DNA from: Bimastos eiseni
Lineage: Eukaryota; Annelida; Clitellata; Crassiclitellata; Lumbricidae
Direction: 5' to 3'
Length of the DNA stretch: 64,000 nucleotides
NCBI GenBank assembly: GCA_959347315.1
Contig: OY365807.1
Span: 16,442,874-16,506,873 of the forward strand
Under the pieces are notes generated by a model, which was given only the letters and a program-made list of their open reading frames with translations, did not search any database and was not told the DNA's origin. How positions within the stretch are numbered: position 1 is the stretch's first letter; each line of letters opens with the position of its first letter. Of the stretch, positions 24,237 through 40,509 are shown piece after piece. The position numbers and the translations under genes were made by a program.

Positions 24237-24330
24237 AATAATTACCTAAGTCACGTGTTTGTCTGTCATATTCAAGGCACGTGATTGGACAAAAGCCGAC
24301 CTAAATAAGCAGTGCTAAGTCGCGTACGTG
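24237..24330 (+). repeat. Dispersed repeat, second copy
   Basis: Begins AATTACCTAAGTCACGTG and carries GCACGTGATTGGAC, matching the reverse complement of 19970-20035. Confidence 0.7.
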
Positions 24331-25489
24331 TGTTGTCGTCGTGTACAAAGACAGTTGATCTATTTAAATAACTTCACCACAAAAGTGACTGTATTCGATG
24401 GGCATCATTTACGAGTTAGTTATGCATCATGTAATGTAAGTATAATTCCATCAATTATCATTAAAAATGGAAACCTAATGCTAATGTGCAAATGTGGACT
24501 TTAGTCTATTTTAGTATTCACCATTTCGTTCACGTGTATTTTAGCGTTTTTTATTATTGCGTGGAGCTTTTGCGGTTGAAACTTTGGCCTCTCAACACAC
24601 GGAAAAATAACTTGTGTGGGCGAAAGTTCTTCACATAATATGAACCCTGTCTGAGTAATATATCGAGTAATGTAAGGTTAAAATAAAGTACAACCTGTGA
24701 TTTTTCACGGGTTAACAGCTAGTTATTAATAATACTTTAATTTTCGTAACCTAACTTGGTTCCATAAATTATGCCCTTTTATAATTTATGAAACAAAATC
24801 ACAATATCCTTGGCTACATGCCCACCACAATGAAACACATTTAAGATGCAACAAATAATTCTTCTCCTCAGCCAATAAAACACATTGGCCAAATGTAGGT
24901 CATTCAAACTCATCTAATCAAAAATGCAATGCAATAAAATTTAAAAAAACCAGAATCTTGCCCATGTATATTTTGCCACTAGGGATAACATATTAAAAAG
25001 ACAGTCAAGTTTCGAGGATTCGGGTTTCGGCCTAGGAATTCGCTACGGTCTGACACTTATGACAACAAAGATCAAACTAAATCAAATAAAACATTCTACT
25101 AAACTGCATCACGATTTTTTCCTCCAAGTGTCACCGTCCATAGCCAATTTGGCAGTACTATACGATATTATATCCTCTGCTTGTATCTACATCATAACGT
25201 GTATGGTTGTATACAGCATCTAAACTGATTTTAAGAGATTGAATCTTGGGTTAGGACAGTCAGTTATGGCATGGTAGTAGGCCTGCACAGAAATTCTAGG
25301 TTCCTAGGCACAGCAATCCCAGGCCACTTAGACAGAAGTCTGCAAGTTCGAAAGCAATAAAATCATAAGTTCAGCAATATTCATGTGCCTGAAGTTTAAA
25401 CTGATAGTAGTTTAGTGTCAGTTATATTATATTCAAAAAAGCATAAACCAGAAAATGTGTACAACTGATTATAATATTTTCATAAGTTG

Positions 25490-25700
25490 ATAACAAGACG
25501 GCTTAGGGACCCTGGGTTTTTGTCCCTCTGTCGCCATTTGGTGGCCTGGATGTGGCACCCATTCAAACGGGCTGTGGTAGTAGTAGTTTCAGTCAAACGA
25601 CACTATTTGATAAAACAGATCATTAGCGTCGCCCTCCTCCTTTATCCAGGCTTGGGCTGGCACTGTCAGGGTGCAAACAGTGGTGGAGTTAGGCAGCCGT
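25490..25700. repeat. Dispersed repeat, copy 2
   Basis: Same block order as 12290-12450 (GATCATTAG, CCTCC, TATCCAGGCTT, TGTCAG), with a longer 5-prime part. Confidence 0.65.
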
Positions 25701-25941
25701 GGTGACGGACCTCATCCTTATATTCATTCAAATACGAACACAGTCATGGCCATACCCAATGCGTTCGTTCGTCCAGTATTGTGCAGCGCGACCTTCCTCG
25801 TCATGACGACTATCGACCGATTTGCGAAAATCCACAGAAAACAAAACTAGAAAGACGAATATATTATAAGAAGCTTTATAACGCCCGCCTGCGGATCCAT
25901 ATTACACAGGACGTACGAGATACTTAACCCCACTAGCTTAC

Positions 25942-26247
25942 CTCCAATCTACATCCACGGTCCTTCGGCTCATAATGTCCGCTAGAAGAAACAAGAGCCT
26001 TCGAAACGTCTCTTTCTCGTGGATTCCTCCGTTTCAGAATGCGTCCATTTGTAACGATCCGCGTCGTATGGCCTCGAAAGTAATCCAGTTTCGTATCGAC
26101 CCTGAAAAAAAATAGCCGCAGGCAACAGTTGTTCAACAGCTCTACGGCGTCATTATGAACTATACAGCTAAATCGACCGGGGCAGTAAATAAGTACCTGT
26201 TTGTCCTGCTTCAGTGTATGGAAAACCACATATGCGTTTAATCGCAA
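25942..26247 (-). CDS. Candidate first or upstream coding exon, possibly of the IRF gene
   Basis: An open minus-strand frame runs from an ATG at 26247 to a good donor (GAG then gtaagc) at 25941, ending in phase 0. IRF exon 10326-10544 starts in phase 0 directly after an acceptor, so the two could be joined by a 15.4 kb intron. A TATA-like ataaaaatt lies about 15-20 bp upstream of the ATG near 26262. The block 25740-26110 is clearly richer in CpG than its surroundings, as expected of a promoter or first exon. A pyrimidine-rich stretch ending in cag at 26102 is an alternative acceptor, giving an internal exon of 25942-26101. The encoded peptide (for example RRNPRERDVSKALVSS) matches nothing I recognise. 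Confidence 0.35.
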
Positions 26248-26259
26248 TAATTTTTATAG

Positions 26260-27290
26260 CACAATTCTTACATAAACACACTGTCTTGTAATCGTATTCT
26301 TCAAACTATTTCATCACTACTACTTCTACTGTATGACCACCATCTACCATCTTCGCCCCTCTATGACACCATTGATCACAAGCTCACAGCCTCCTTCATC
26401 AACTATCTCATTGGTTAGGCATCTCTGGGTTCAGTTACTCTTGTATTTTCGATCCCTCTTTCTTTAAGCATACCACCACTGATCGATGATAATATAATAA
26501 ACCTCAATGCCCGCAACCCCTCGTACTCTTCTGTGGTACCTCTCAAGGCTCATTTCTGGTCCACTCTTCATTACTTATCCTACACCATTCAAGTATCTAA
26601 TATGGTGATCTGAATGCAGGCTGTAAAACGTAGCGAATCTAATTTGCTGGACACGTCAATAGCAATGTAGGCTAGCTAGGCCTAGCTTTCTATCGTATAA
26701 CAGTTGACACTACAAGCTCTACAGCAGCCAAGGATAAATTATTTTACTGCTTTATAAATAAACATTGTTTTGCCGTGTATGTGCCAAATTATTTATAACA
26801 TTAAGTGCCAAAAAAGTTCCAAAAAAGCTTTAATAGCAATGAAAAGGTTAATTTAGAAAGTTTGACGGATTTTTCTCAAAACAGTGCTAGCTTAATTCAG
26901 AGAATAGATTGATTTAATTTGTATAGTCACAAAGAAATTGGCAATGTTCAGAAGTAAATAAAATATGGGAACAATACAAATTGCCATCCAGTGAAGAACA
27001 GATTGCATTCTCTATAGCTACATTCAGGTCTATGCACACGACATATTATAGTGAACAAAAACTGAACAGTTCTGCTTACTCTGAGCTTTTCTTGACTTCC
27101 TAATTTGAAAAACGAGATGTCCTGTAATGAAATTAATAGCTCAATATTGTTCCTCGTTACTTTTAAATTAATAACTAATAAGCTTACCGTTTTTATTACA
27201 TATGGCCCTTGAACTGGTGTTTGAGCCCTTGATCAGTTCTCAGATAATCGAGTTCGAGCCTTGTCTATATAGGAGAGGCCTAATTCCAGT
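26260..27290. other. Non-coding stretch
   Basis: AT-rich sequence between the candidate promoter and the TA microsatellite; no gene seen. Confidence 0.55.
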
Positions 27291-27291
27291 G

Positions 27292-27293
<2 letters not shown>

Positions 27294-27364
<71 letters not shown>
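27294..27364. repeat. TA microsatellite, about 34 units
   Basis: Nearly perfect (TA)n of about 70 bp. Confidence 0.97.
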
Positions 27365-27367
<3 letters not shown>

Positions 27368-27504
27368 CCTTTTTGTAGATCTTCCTTCCAGAAAACCGCA
27401 CAGCAGTGTGCATACTTTCAAAAACGGTTGCATACATCTGATTGATCGTTGCAGTTCGCTTATTCGTCTCTCAAATTCACAGTAAATATATTCATTTTAT
27501 ATAA

Positions 27505-27967
27505 GGGCCCATCCATATATTACGTACGCCAAAAATCGGCTTTTCACTTCGTTGACCCCTCCCCCCACGCGTATGTACATCTGAGCTCTAACCAACTCCT
27601 CCATTGCAAAGGGTAAATAGCTAAAGGCTAAAGGTATCTATAAGACATTGATTTTACCACGGGTTATTTATTCATATTTAACAGCTTAAATTTCTGAACT
27701 GTTATGAAGAAATAAAACACTAACAATACTTGGATTTTAAAGTTTTAATGCTACATAAAATTGATTAAGTAGGAATATATTAATTCTGTGAATGGGTTTA
27801 CAGTTCAGATCTCAATATTCCGTATTGTGTACGTCATAATTAGACAACTATATTTACGCACGTACATATTTTCGCGACGGGACCCCCACCCCACCTTAAT
27901 TTACGCAAAACCGCCGAAATTTTAAAGCCCCCTTTCCTCGCTGCGTACGTAATATGTGGACGGCCCC
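27505..27967. mobile_element. Harbinger-like MITE, copy 1 (463 bp)
   Basis: Ends are inverted: GGGCCCATCCATATATTACG at the left and, complemented, GGGGCCGTCCACATATTACG at the right, both continuing TACGC. Target duplication TAA at 27502-27504 and 27968-27970. TWA-type 3 bp duplications are typical of PIF/Harbinger elements. No transposase frame. The same element is inverted at 29939-30413. Confidence 0.88.
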
Positions 27968-29584
27968 TAACGATGGTATATGGCTCTGCTAGTTTTTCAA
28001 TGAATTGTATTGGGTGAGATTTTTCACCACCAATTGCCTGTTTTAATGGAAGCCACTTCATTTGGGATCCTAGTGCAGATCATGCAAACCTGAGATTTAA
28101 ATCTCTTGAAAAACCCACCTTCAAAAATCAAGCAATTGTCCACACTCATTATCACAAATGCACACAAGACACAGCCAGTGCTCTTAATACCATCTGCAGA
28201 AGATAACCTAATTTGGACTAATCCAACCCTTGTCCGCATTTGGCTTTACCCTTAATGAACGACTGGCTACAAGACACCAGCGTGGCAGCATGGACTCACA
28301 TAATCATCAAACGACTGCTTTCCTTTCTGCTGTTATTGCATATCATACACTCAAATTGTAATGTAATTACTAAATTTCGCAGTTCCCTGTTCAAAATCAT
28401 GAAATGGTTTTAAACTATCTACAACAGAACATTACCAGCAGGTCCTTAGCCAGCAATAGAGTCCAAAGCATTTGAACTTCAAAGTCCATTCTACGCTGTG
28501 AGTGTAGGAGTTGGTCGCAATGCCTAGACACTACATTAAATGCCCATAATCACATTAATACAAACAATTAATTAAGGCGGTCAACAGGTACACGAGGGCT
28601 CGTCCGGGCAATGAAATTGGTTCCCGACATTCCGTACAATTTTACATGAACATATACCAGAAATGTTCCAATGATATACTTGTTACGTTTACTGGCGTTA
28701 TAACCTCGATTGTGTGCCTGCTCCTGTGCCCCACTGTAAAGCCGCTAAACTTGAAATGCCAGAACTAGTCACAGTCTGAGTGCAATAAGCACGATACGAA
28801 TAATCATCTGGGAAAATTTCAGGACTGCACTAGACATTTTTTTCTTAAAAGAACAGTAATTTTTCAGGCTGTGATTATGTCGTTCGGGTACCCGCTACGT
28901 GGGTCAATTGGTACCCGTGTCGTGAATTCAAAATTTTTTACAGCCTTACCGAGGATCCCGCCTATAATAGCATTACATACAATGATAAAACGAATAAATC
29001 TCTAACTTCAGGTGATGGGAAAATGGATTATATATGTTATATCACATTTAATGCAAACTATTTAATCAATAATGATAAACTGGGTCTCTTTTGGCAACCC
29101 ATCCAATGTCGTCAATGCATTTTTCAAGCCTGTCAAGACTTTAATGACCCATTTCCCATGCTAGCAATACGATGATCCCCTGTCACCATCAGTGTAGGAA
29201 GTCTTTTGGATGACCCATCACCAAATGGTAAAGCCTCCATTCATGAAATGGTTCCAACAAGTACATAAAACTGGCATCAAAGGTTTCACACAAGTAATAT
29301 AGATTCAACAGACTTGTGAGTTTTTCATTTACTGTTATTTATTCTTTGAAACTTCGAAATGACACAAATTCAAATGAAGAATCACATGTTTCTCACAAGC
29401 TTCATAGAACCTGTAAAAGGTTAGAAAGTAGTATGTCTCTCACACAAAACAACTGTTTTCAGTTCTACTACTTTTCACAAAAACCATTTAGCCATCAAAA
29501 GCTACACATCAAAAGTCTACTCGTGTTGGTCACTGATCCTCAGAGTGCATGTAGAGACATAGTTCAACATGCCATGGCTTTTGT
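27968..29584. other. 3-prime flank of NDUFS5
   Basis: No gene seen. A candidate polyadenylation signal of NDUFS5 lies at 29338-29343 on the minus strand. Confidence 0.55.
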
Positions 29585-30965
29585 TTACATTTGTTTCTTC
29601 CAAACCCTAATGCTGTCCGGAGGAGGAGGCTCTACGAAGGCCTTGCCCTGACGTTTACGTTCCTCTTGCATCGACTTGTAGCGCGTCAACTATCAAAATA
29701 AACATCTCCAAATCAATTGAAAGTATAAATGAATAAATGAATTGTTTCAAAGAAAATCTGCATAGTCATTGTCATGAAGGAGTATGATTAGGTACAAGAA
29801 TAAACAGAGAGAAAAAATTGGCAAGACCTACGATTCAAAAGTCTCATGTCCAGGACCCAAGATTTATACTTTTGGTTTTCTGGTATGTGAGAGATTGCAT
29901 TAATTAGTTCTCTGTGCTATAATGGAAATATCCACTTAGGGGCCGTCCACGTATCTCGTACGCAGTGAGGGAGGGTTTCAAATTTTGGCCATTTTGCGCC
30001 CGGGTGCGTATGGCGGTGGTAGGGGTCCCGAAAATATGTACTTACGCAAATATAATTGTCTAATTATGACGTTCACAATACAGAATGTGAAAATCAGAAC
30101 TGCAAACCTAATCACAGACCTGCTTAATCAATTTTATGTAGCATTAAAACGGTTTCAAATGCAAGTGTTTTAATTCTTCATTACTGTTAACAAATTTAAG
30201 CTGTTAAATATGATGCTTAACAAAAATAAAAATGGACTGTGGTAAAATCAATGTCTTATAACTGTTCCTAGCTATTTAACCTTTGCAAAGGGGGGGGTAG
30301 AGTTGAAATGTACGTACACATGGGAGAGGGTCCACGAAATGTACGCGGTGCAACAGAGGGGAGAGGGTTCAGAAAATCCAATTTTTTTGCGTACGTAATA
30401 TATGGATGGGCCCTTATCACTGAGCGAACTGTAGCAAAAGGCAGTTTGCATAGGGCACACAATACAAGCAAACAATAGCTTTACAATTTTTTCCACATAA
30501 TTTACGTTTGTAAAAACATCAAGACACATACATTTTAAAATATATTATATGTCTATGATGACTCTTTAGCACCACTCTGTGACACCATAGGGAACTTCTG
30601 AAGCATAACATAAATTTCATCATACTGGGCTTACACTTCTATTTTCTGCTGCTGGTGAATCAGCAGTAAATTCCGTTCACATTACAAATATTCAATCATA
30701 CATAAGAGATGGTATTTACCGTTTTGATGCGATAAGCACATTCAATGAAGTCATCATGGTACTTTTTGCATTTCGTCTCTACCAACTTTGTCCCAACTCT
30801 TGATGCACACATCATAAAGTCCAGCTCAGCATCTGCACAAGGTCCACCCTGCCAAGTAAACCAGTGCTCTGTCAACCGGGTGTAAGGGGTCTCGATAATA
30901 GGTAGTCGACCCAAACATTCATTCTTAGGTGTTCCATCAAGTGTTGGAGCCTGCGTGGTCGACAT
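29585..30965 (-). CDS. NDUFS5: NADH dehydrogenase (ubiquinone) Fe-S protein 5, complex I accessory subunit
   Basis: Two exons, 30720-30965 and 29585-29689, join in phase 0 (ACG then TTG) to a 116-residue protein; human NDUFS5 has 106. It carries the twin CX9C signature: C43/C53 and C66/C76 with exactly nine residues between each pair, around the motif KKYHDDFIECAYRIKT, which aligns with the family's CKIEYDDFVEC region. Such proteins are oxidised in the mitochondrial intermembrane space and sit on the intermembrane face of complex I. The C-terminal exon is basic and ends in a PPPP run, as in the family. No cleavable targeting peptide is needed or seen. The single 1,030 bp intron holds a 475 bp MITE. 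A possible acceptor (ctgtag) just before the ATG hints at a non-coding first exon. A candidate AATAAA on the minus strand is at 29338-29343. Confidence 0.9.
29939..30413. mobile_element. Harbinger-like MITE, copy 2, in NDUFS5 intron (475 bp)
   Basis: Inverted relative to the copy at 27505-27967 and similar along its whole length, including an AGCTGTTAAATATGA type core and the terminal GTACGTAATATATGGATGGG. Target duplication TTA at 29936-29938 and 30414-30416. Diverged G-rich inner blocks show the copies are not recent duplicates of each other. Confidence 0.9.
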
Positions 30966-31039
30966 CCTCTACAGCAAATCAATAAGCAGCATTATTATTA
31001 TTATTAAAAGACAATCATAATTATTAGAGGTAGATGTAA

Positions 31040-31270
31040 TTGGACATTTATATAGTGCCCCTTCAAGATATATAACATAAATATATATATATACTCAGAA
31101 GCACAGTGCTAGACTTTATGATGTTACTTATCATTATGAACAAGTCAAATATTGTACATCAGTTAGCAAAACTATGGCCGGTAAGCTGAAAAAGTCACCA
31201 GTGGTCAAATGTTGACAACAGACAGAGGGCACTGATCACGAGTCTCGGTACCTTCAAGAGGTTCTTGTAA
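31040..31270 (-). mobile_element. LINE 3-prime end fragment
   Basis: On the minus strand it ends GGGGCACTATATAAATGTCC. It shares the GCTGAAAAAGTCACCAGTGG block with 22340-22370. It lies just upstream of the NDUFS5 start. Confidence 0.65.
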
Positions 31271-33476
31271 AGAACTATACATACAGTCATATTACTATGT
31301 CACATTCAACGCAAAATAATAATGAACCAATGCCAATTTCCAACTGATTTAAAAACTATTAAAACATAGAATCAAACAAAATATAAGTTAAATTGGATGT
31401 TAGCTTCTCTACAGCTGTTCATGCATAAGTATTATTGTAAGTATGCTGCAATACAACAAGCAGTAGTGCAAATGACACAAAAATCGTCTACATTTAAATT
31501 ATATTTGGACATTTATAGACTCAATATAATGCCAACAGCCATTTACAATCGCATCATCGGCGTATTAGTTAAAAACGTCGTGAATACTATGCTCATTCTA
31601 ATATGCAAATAGGTGTGCAAGTTAGGGGTATATGCAAACAAATGCAACTGTTGCACAAGCAAAGTGGCAGAGCAGCTACTTAAAGAGGTCGTTCAATTAA
31701 TATTTAGGTGATGCCCGCGCTAGTTAAGAGAGACCCATCGAGGCACACTCACTGAGTTCAAATACTTCAATCCTATGTGAAAATGGGTTGTAAGGCAAGC
31801 AGTATATAAATTGACAAAAAGTTAGCTTAATACACACAGTGGTGTAATCAAAGTTCAAATTTTTAACATAAAATATTATCTACCATTGATGATTAAAACC
31901 TGATGATTTTAATTTAGAATGTGCCAAATTATATTACTTTTAATTTTACATGGGTAATTTTAATCAATTTAATTTGCTAAGGTACTTTAAAGTACGATTT
32001 TTAAAACACGCTTAATGATAATTAAATAAATCATATGAAATCTAATTGCCTTTTCACATAGTAAGATCTGGGACTATATTCATCCCAGGTGACACTACAC
32101 TGAGTTTGATAACTATAAATACGTAATGCTGAGATGGGTGTGTGGGGTCTATGGTATCGTTACGATGCATTAAAGGGAGGGTGGTTTAAAAATGGGTGGT
32201 TTAAAAATGGCCATTTTCAGCGTACCATAATTATGCAATGACCCCATCGGGTGCGTATATATGGCGGGTGTCGTGATGCTTAGTGTCATGTCAGGCATTG
32301 AAAGAGCTGTAGGGTTGTCATTAGAAAACAGGGTAGCTTCCACACAGCCACCCATACCAAAAGATACCACACGACTCCATGAAACCTATACACATCGACA
32401 CTACACTCTTTCATTCGCTTTGCAGTAGTACTGCAATAGTACTCACAGTATTGGCTTTCATGTTTTATCCTAAAATATTTGTGGGACTGATTTCACAACA
32501 GCGACCATCGTCATATGACTTTCGAGCATTATTACATTCACAAGATAAAAATTCGTACATTAGATTAGAGTGCAATTTATTACATATGATTATTGTATGA
32601 ACATTTGTATTGTTAATAGTCTTTGGCAGCAGAGTATTCAGAAGCAATCTCAGTGTGACAGGTCCATGAAAAGGAAGGTCCTTAGGAACGAAGTGATGCT
32701 GGTGAGATCCTACAAAACTCATACTCCGGACTGCCAGGGAAAGATCATTCCGTAGTGAGTAAAATCCTGGTGCTGGAATAAAGTTGGCAACCATGGTAAA
32801 AGAAGGTCAAGTCGGTCAGTAGAGCGAAGAAGACGAGAAGAACGAACAGCGTAGTTTAAATATAAATTCACAAGAAATATTTAGGGGCTAGATGCTGTTG
32901 AGCAGGACCTTATTCGAAACAAACCGGTAGCCATATAAGGGGAGATATGAGAGTATCGGGGTGACGAACAATCTAAACAGCCCGACAACAGTATTAAGAC
33001 ATAGTTTGGTTTCACATACAAATCTTATAGAGAAGCTATGCCACCCGATAAACTCGTAATTTCACAGGATGCGAATTAAACATATACCAAATTTATGCTG
33101 CGAATGTGTTTAGTTACATAGAAAACGTTTCATCTTAAACCAACCGTGAGGAACCACAACAGTCACCTTGACTGTTTTACACACAAGATGTCGCTGGTGC
33201 GTATAGATATAATCGTTCTTCTGTCTGTTGAATATAGTATATACGCTTACCCAGAATCCTTGACGCTTATCTAATGACATTGACTTTTATTTAGCGCCCT
33301 CATTTCATACGTAGACGGTATTGGGACTGCTGGGACCAAAGTGGTGGGTGGCACCAACTTAAGCTCGTCGAGAGATGGGCATAAATGGCAAGTGCTCAGA
33401 GGCACTGGCGATTTAAATGTGCCCTGGCCGAAACCGCAATCAGCTTAAGAAAAATATTATTATTAGTTAAACTTCT
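31271..33476. other. Non-coding stretch upstream of NDUFS5
   Basis: No exon recognised. Two copies of GGTGGTTTAAAAATGG follow one another at about 32180-32209. An open minus-strand frame at 32465-32794 resembles nothing I know. Confidence 0.5.
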
Positions 33477-33484
33477 TGTACGAG

Positions 33485-34296
33485 CAGGGCTGTTAATATC
33501 GCGATACTTTTGTCGGTATCATAGCGAGTATCGCGATAGTTTTATTTTGCTGGTATCGCGTGTGTATCGGGATACTTTTCTTTAGCCTGTCAGCGATACT
33601 CGATACCAATACTTTTTTCCACTGAAATGTATATGATTTCTCAAGAAATAAGACTATGAGAAGTTAATCGTTGCGCTTTGATAAGTTTAGGTCCACAGCC
33701 TTTTTCGGCCTTATGTTATAGCCTATATAACCTTTGTGCGAACAGATGGAATAACTTATAAATACAGAAATGACCGAAGTAGTAGGCCTATGTACTGTTG
33801 CGTTCACTGGTAGAAGTGTCTTTGCCTAATTAATTTGGTTACTTCAAAGACATTTTGATTTGCCCAATGACCAATATGCACCAGACTGGAAGAACCCATG
33901 TTCTTTCGTGTCAACAGTTTTGGGCGATATTCTTTTAAGATAAGTTTAAATAACAAGTTGATTCATCAACCTTTAGTTACGAAGCTAAATTTACGAATAA
34001 TAACTACTGGGTATGGCAGCAAAATAAAAAATGCCATTGGATGTTTAAAGCTCCAAACTTAGATAGGGGCGACATCTGTGTGTGTAAGAATGAAGCTTGT
34101 AGGCGGAGATATTCCTCTTATTTACAGTCCTTGTGATTAACCAAATTTAGAAAATTCTCTATAATTATCGGTGCATGATCGAATTCAGCAAGCATATTGA
34201 AAAGTACTAGCAAAAGTATTGGTATTGCAATACTTTACTCAAACAGTATTGGTATTGCTATTGCAATACTTTTTTCCAGCATTGCTAACAGCCCTG
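33485..34296. mobile_element. hAT-type non-autonomous element (812 bp) with perfect 8 bp TSD
   Basis: The ends CAGGGCTGTTAA and (complement) CAGGGCTGTTAG are inverted, and the identical 8-mer tgtacgag flanks both sides (33477-33484 and 34297-34304). Sub-terminal regions hold arrays of GGTATCGCGATACTTTT-type and GGTATTGCAATACTTT-type palindromes. The interior has no transposase frame. Confidence 0.93.
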
Positions 34297-34304
34297 TGTA
34301 CGAG

Positions 34305-35950
34305 TTATGGGTTTCATGAGTTATGCCTTGTTAAATATATGTAATTAACGGACATTTAACTAGAACAGTGTAAACACTTAAAGGCAAGCATCCGAACAGT
34401 GTCCTAATTTTCTTTTTTTTTGTATATCAACTGAATTTTGTCTTTGCCTTATAACTTGAGTGATCTCAACCAGAAGGAAATTAAACTGAACAACCTGGCT
34501 ACAGCGAACTTGAGTTGATATAGCACCAGTACTTAGGCCGGTCTCTCGTATACGGCTTGTGTGCAGAGCTTGACATTATTTCAAACGTTTGTAGGGTTGT
34601 CAGTACGCATAACAAGACAACAAATTAGTCAACAGAATTACAGCACATAGGCCCCAGTGTCCGCGGATTACTAGACAACTTCTCAGTACTATTTCGGAGA
34701 GGAGACGTACATAAATCCAAGAGGGCTGCGCAGTATACAATCCAGAGAACTCAAGATTGGGCGCATGTAGCTAAACATGTATGCCTAAAATTAGATGAAG
34801 TCGTATCGGTCACGGATAGGCTAGGCCTATTCGTTTACATCCACGAGTTTATTATGATAGATTTTGTATTAATGTTATGCAACATTGATGAAAAAAACAT
34901 TTTCATCCAATTATCACGTGCGGTTGACATGCAACACGCTGCGTAGTGTATCAAAGTCAAATCGTTATAGCAAAGGTCCTCGTCTCTAAAGTTATTACGA
35001 GAAATCTGCATCAGGCGAGATTAGACGAAGATAGATGGCACTGCCATAAGATCGGCAGTCTACCAGACTGTTGGCCCGTATAACCCTGCACTCAACATAA
35101 CTCAATATTCCAGTCGGCCTAATCCACGAAGCATCATGCCGCGATTGGTACTCTTGAGAATATTAAAAAGGTAGAATTTTTGCTAAGTTTTCAAATTTTC
35201 ACTAATAGCCCATTATTCCAGTCTCTATAGTTGCGGGAGGGTAGAAACTGATGAAATGCTAGTTCAGCACTCAAAACATTAAAAATTATTAAATATAAAT
35301 GTAACACTTTAGAACCATATCGGACTGACGTTGGTGCTATATATGGCATATATGTATGTCCCAGACTGTTCTGAAATAATTTTACTAGTGTTTATCAAAT
35401 TCAGAGGTGGACGCCTGCACTGGCTAGAACACCACTCGTCAAGACTTGTCTGCACTTGATCCCCTCATTGTGGATATCCTTTAGCAATGCCATCTTAACT
35501 GGAAAATGGGCAACCAAATATTACTTCTAACATTTACAAACAGATTTCAGTATTGTGAACGAGACATTATTTTGCAATTACATTGGAAACGTGCATCCCA
35601 TTAAACAAACATTGCATCCCATCACAAACAAGTCATAAAATCATCTGCAATTGTGTACTTGTCGCGTCATGATGTAGATTAGCAAAATTAAACGAGGTTT
35701 ATGTAATTAATGCTTAAACCAGATATTTTCACCATTTTGTAAACGTTCTGCAATTTTTCAGAATTTAGATGTTGCCAACACCATAACTAAAAAGACTTGT
35801 TTGTCTTGAGGCCGGTAAAACAAAGCCTAATCCAATGGCCTGCCTAAAAACGTTCACATCACCTAGCTGTAATCATCAAGATTAAAATCATCTGAAGCTT
35901 AACAGCAGCAAAACAAAAGCACTCTGTTCAGAAAAACATGTTTTACATTA
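34305..35950. other. 3-prime flank of RPS27
   Basis: No gene or clear repeat seen. Confidence 0.55.
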
Positions 35951-35953
35951 AGT

Positions 35954-35959
35954 TTTATT
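35954..35959 (-). other. Polyadenylation signal of RPS27
   Basis: AATAAA on the minus strand, about 95 bp downstream of the RPS27 stop codon. It is the first canonical signal after the stop. Confidence 0.6.
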
Positions 35960-36052
35960 TGACAGCAACAACAGTCTTGGAAAACCAAAACAGCAAGTTT
36001 ATTCTTAGTAAAGTTCCTGCCATTTGGATACCAGTTGCATCCAACACATGTT

Positions 36053-39895
<3,843 letters not shown>

Positions 39896-39990
39896 CGTTC
39901 ACCGTCTTCAATTCGATCAACGCAAAAGGCTCAAGTTAAGCAAAAGAGAAACGAGATAGAACGAGAAAGACCGTTTCCGGTTTCTTTATT
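39896..39990 (-). promoter_or_regulatory. RPS27 promoter with 5-prime TOP-like start and ETS-type site
   Basis: Read on the minus strand, a C followed by a pyrimidine-rich tract (CTTTCTCGTTC) begins at 39969, about 74 bp upstream of the ATG. This is the form of a 5-prime terminal oligopyrimidine start, which puts ribosomal protein mRNAs under TOR control. ACCGGAAAC, an ETS/GABP-like site often found in ribosomal protein promoters, lies directly upstream. The exact start site is inferred. Confidence 0.6.
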
Positions 39991-40509
39991 CTGGTACCCT
40001 GTTACTGAAATAAACACAATATTTGTCTCAGTAAGTTCGTAAGTAGCAAATAAATGAGCACATAAAGCTCATAAGTCTGTTATGTGAATATCAGAAACAA
40101 GGAAGAGACAAACTATAACTAATGAAGTCTAATGCAACAAAACAAAATTAAATAACGGAACTAAGTCAGATGTGTTGAAACTAGTAAAATTAAGCGTCTT
40201 AAAAATAAAAAAAAAATTTTTGAATGACCAATATGAAAACATTATTCACGCCGCAACCTAGTCAAAGAAGAAACGCTTTATATCGAGCAATTTTTCTCGA
40301 ATAAAACATCGGGGCTTGTAAATCTCAATAAGCTAAGCATGGCCTTTGATGTTGTATTTTGATTGTGCTTTCTGTTTCGATTAAGCGCCAGGTTCCCTCG
40401 ACTTCGCTTTTGTGGGCGCTGTAGAAATGCTAAAATTACGATTACGATTGTGTTTCTCGGCCAGAATAATCACCATCAAGGTGATTCAGAATTGTAGGTC
40501 TAATTAAAT

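Larger units (their letters stand above)
22481..25480. other. Non-coding stretch with small repeats
   Basis: Apart from the SINE-like element (23470-23665) and the repeat at 24237-24330, no gene is seen. A CACGTG E-box at 24272 belongs to the repeat. Confidence 0.55.

Noticed and set aside
32160..32290. Possible third Harbinger-like MITE copy (GGGTGCGTATATATGGCG)
   Set aside because: Only a short block resembles the copies at 27.5 and 29.9 kb; no terminal repeats are present.
32465..32794. Minus-strand frame of 109 codons (NFIPAPGFYSLRNDL and on)
   Set aside because: Looked at as a possible LINE C-terminus, but it lacks the FSVAAPxxWNSLP and FKxxLKTxLF motifs; no splice sites fit. Left unassigned.
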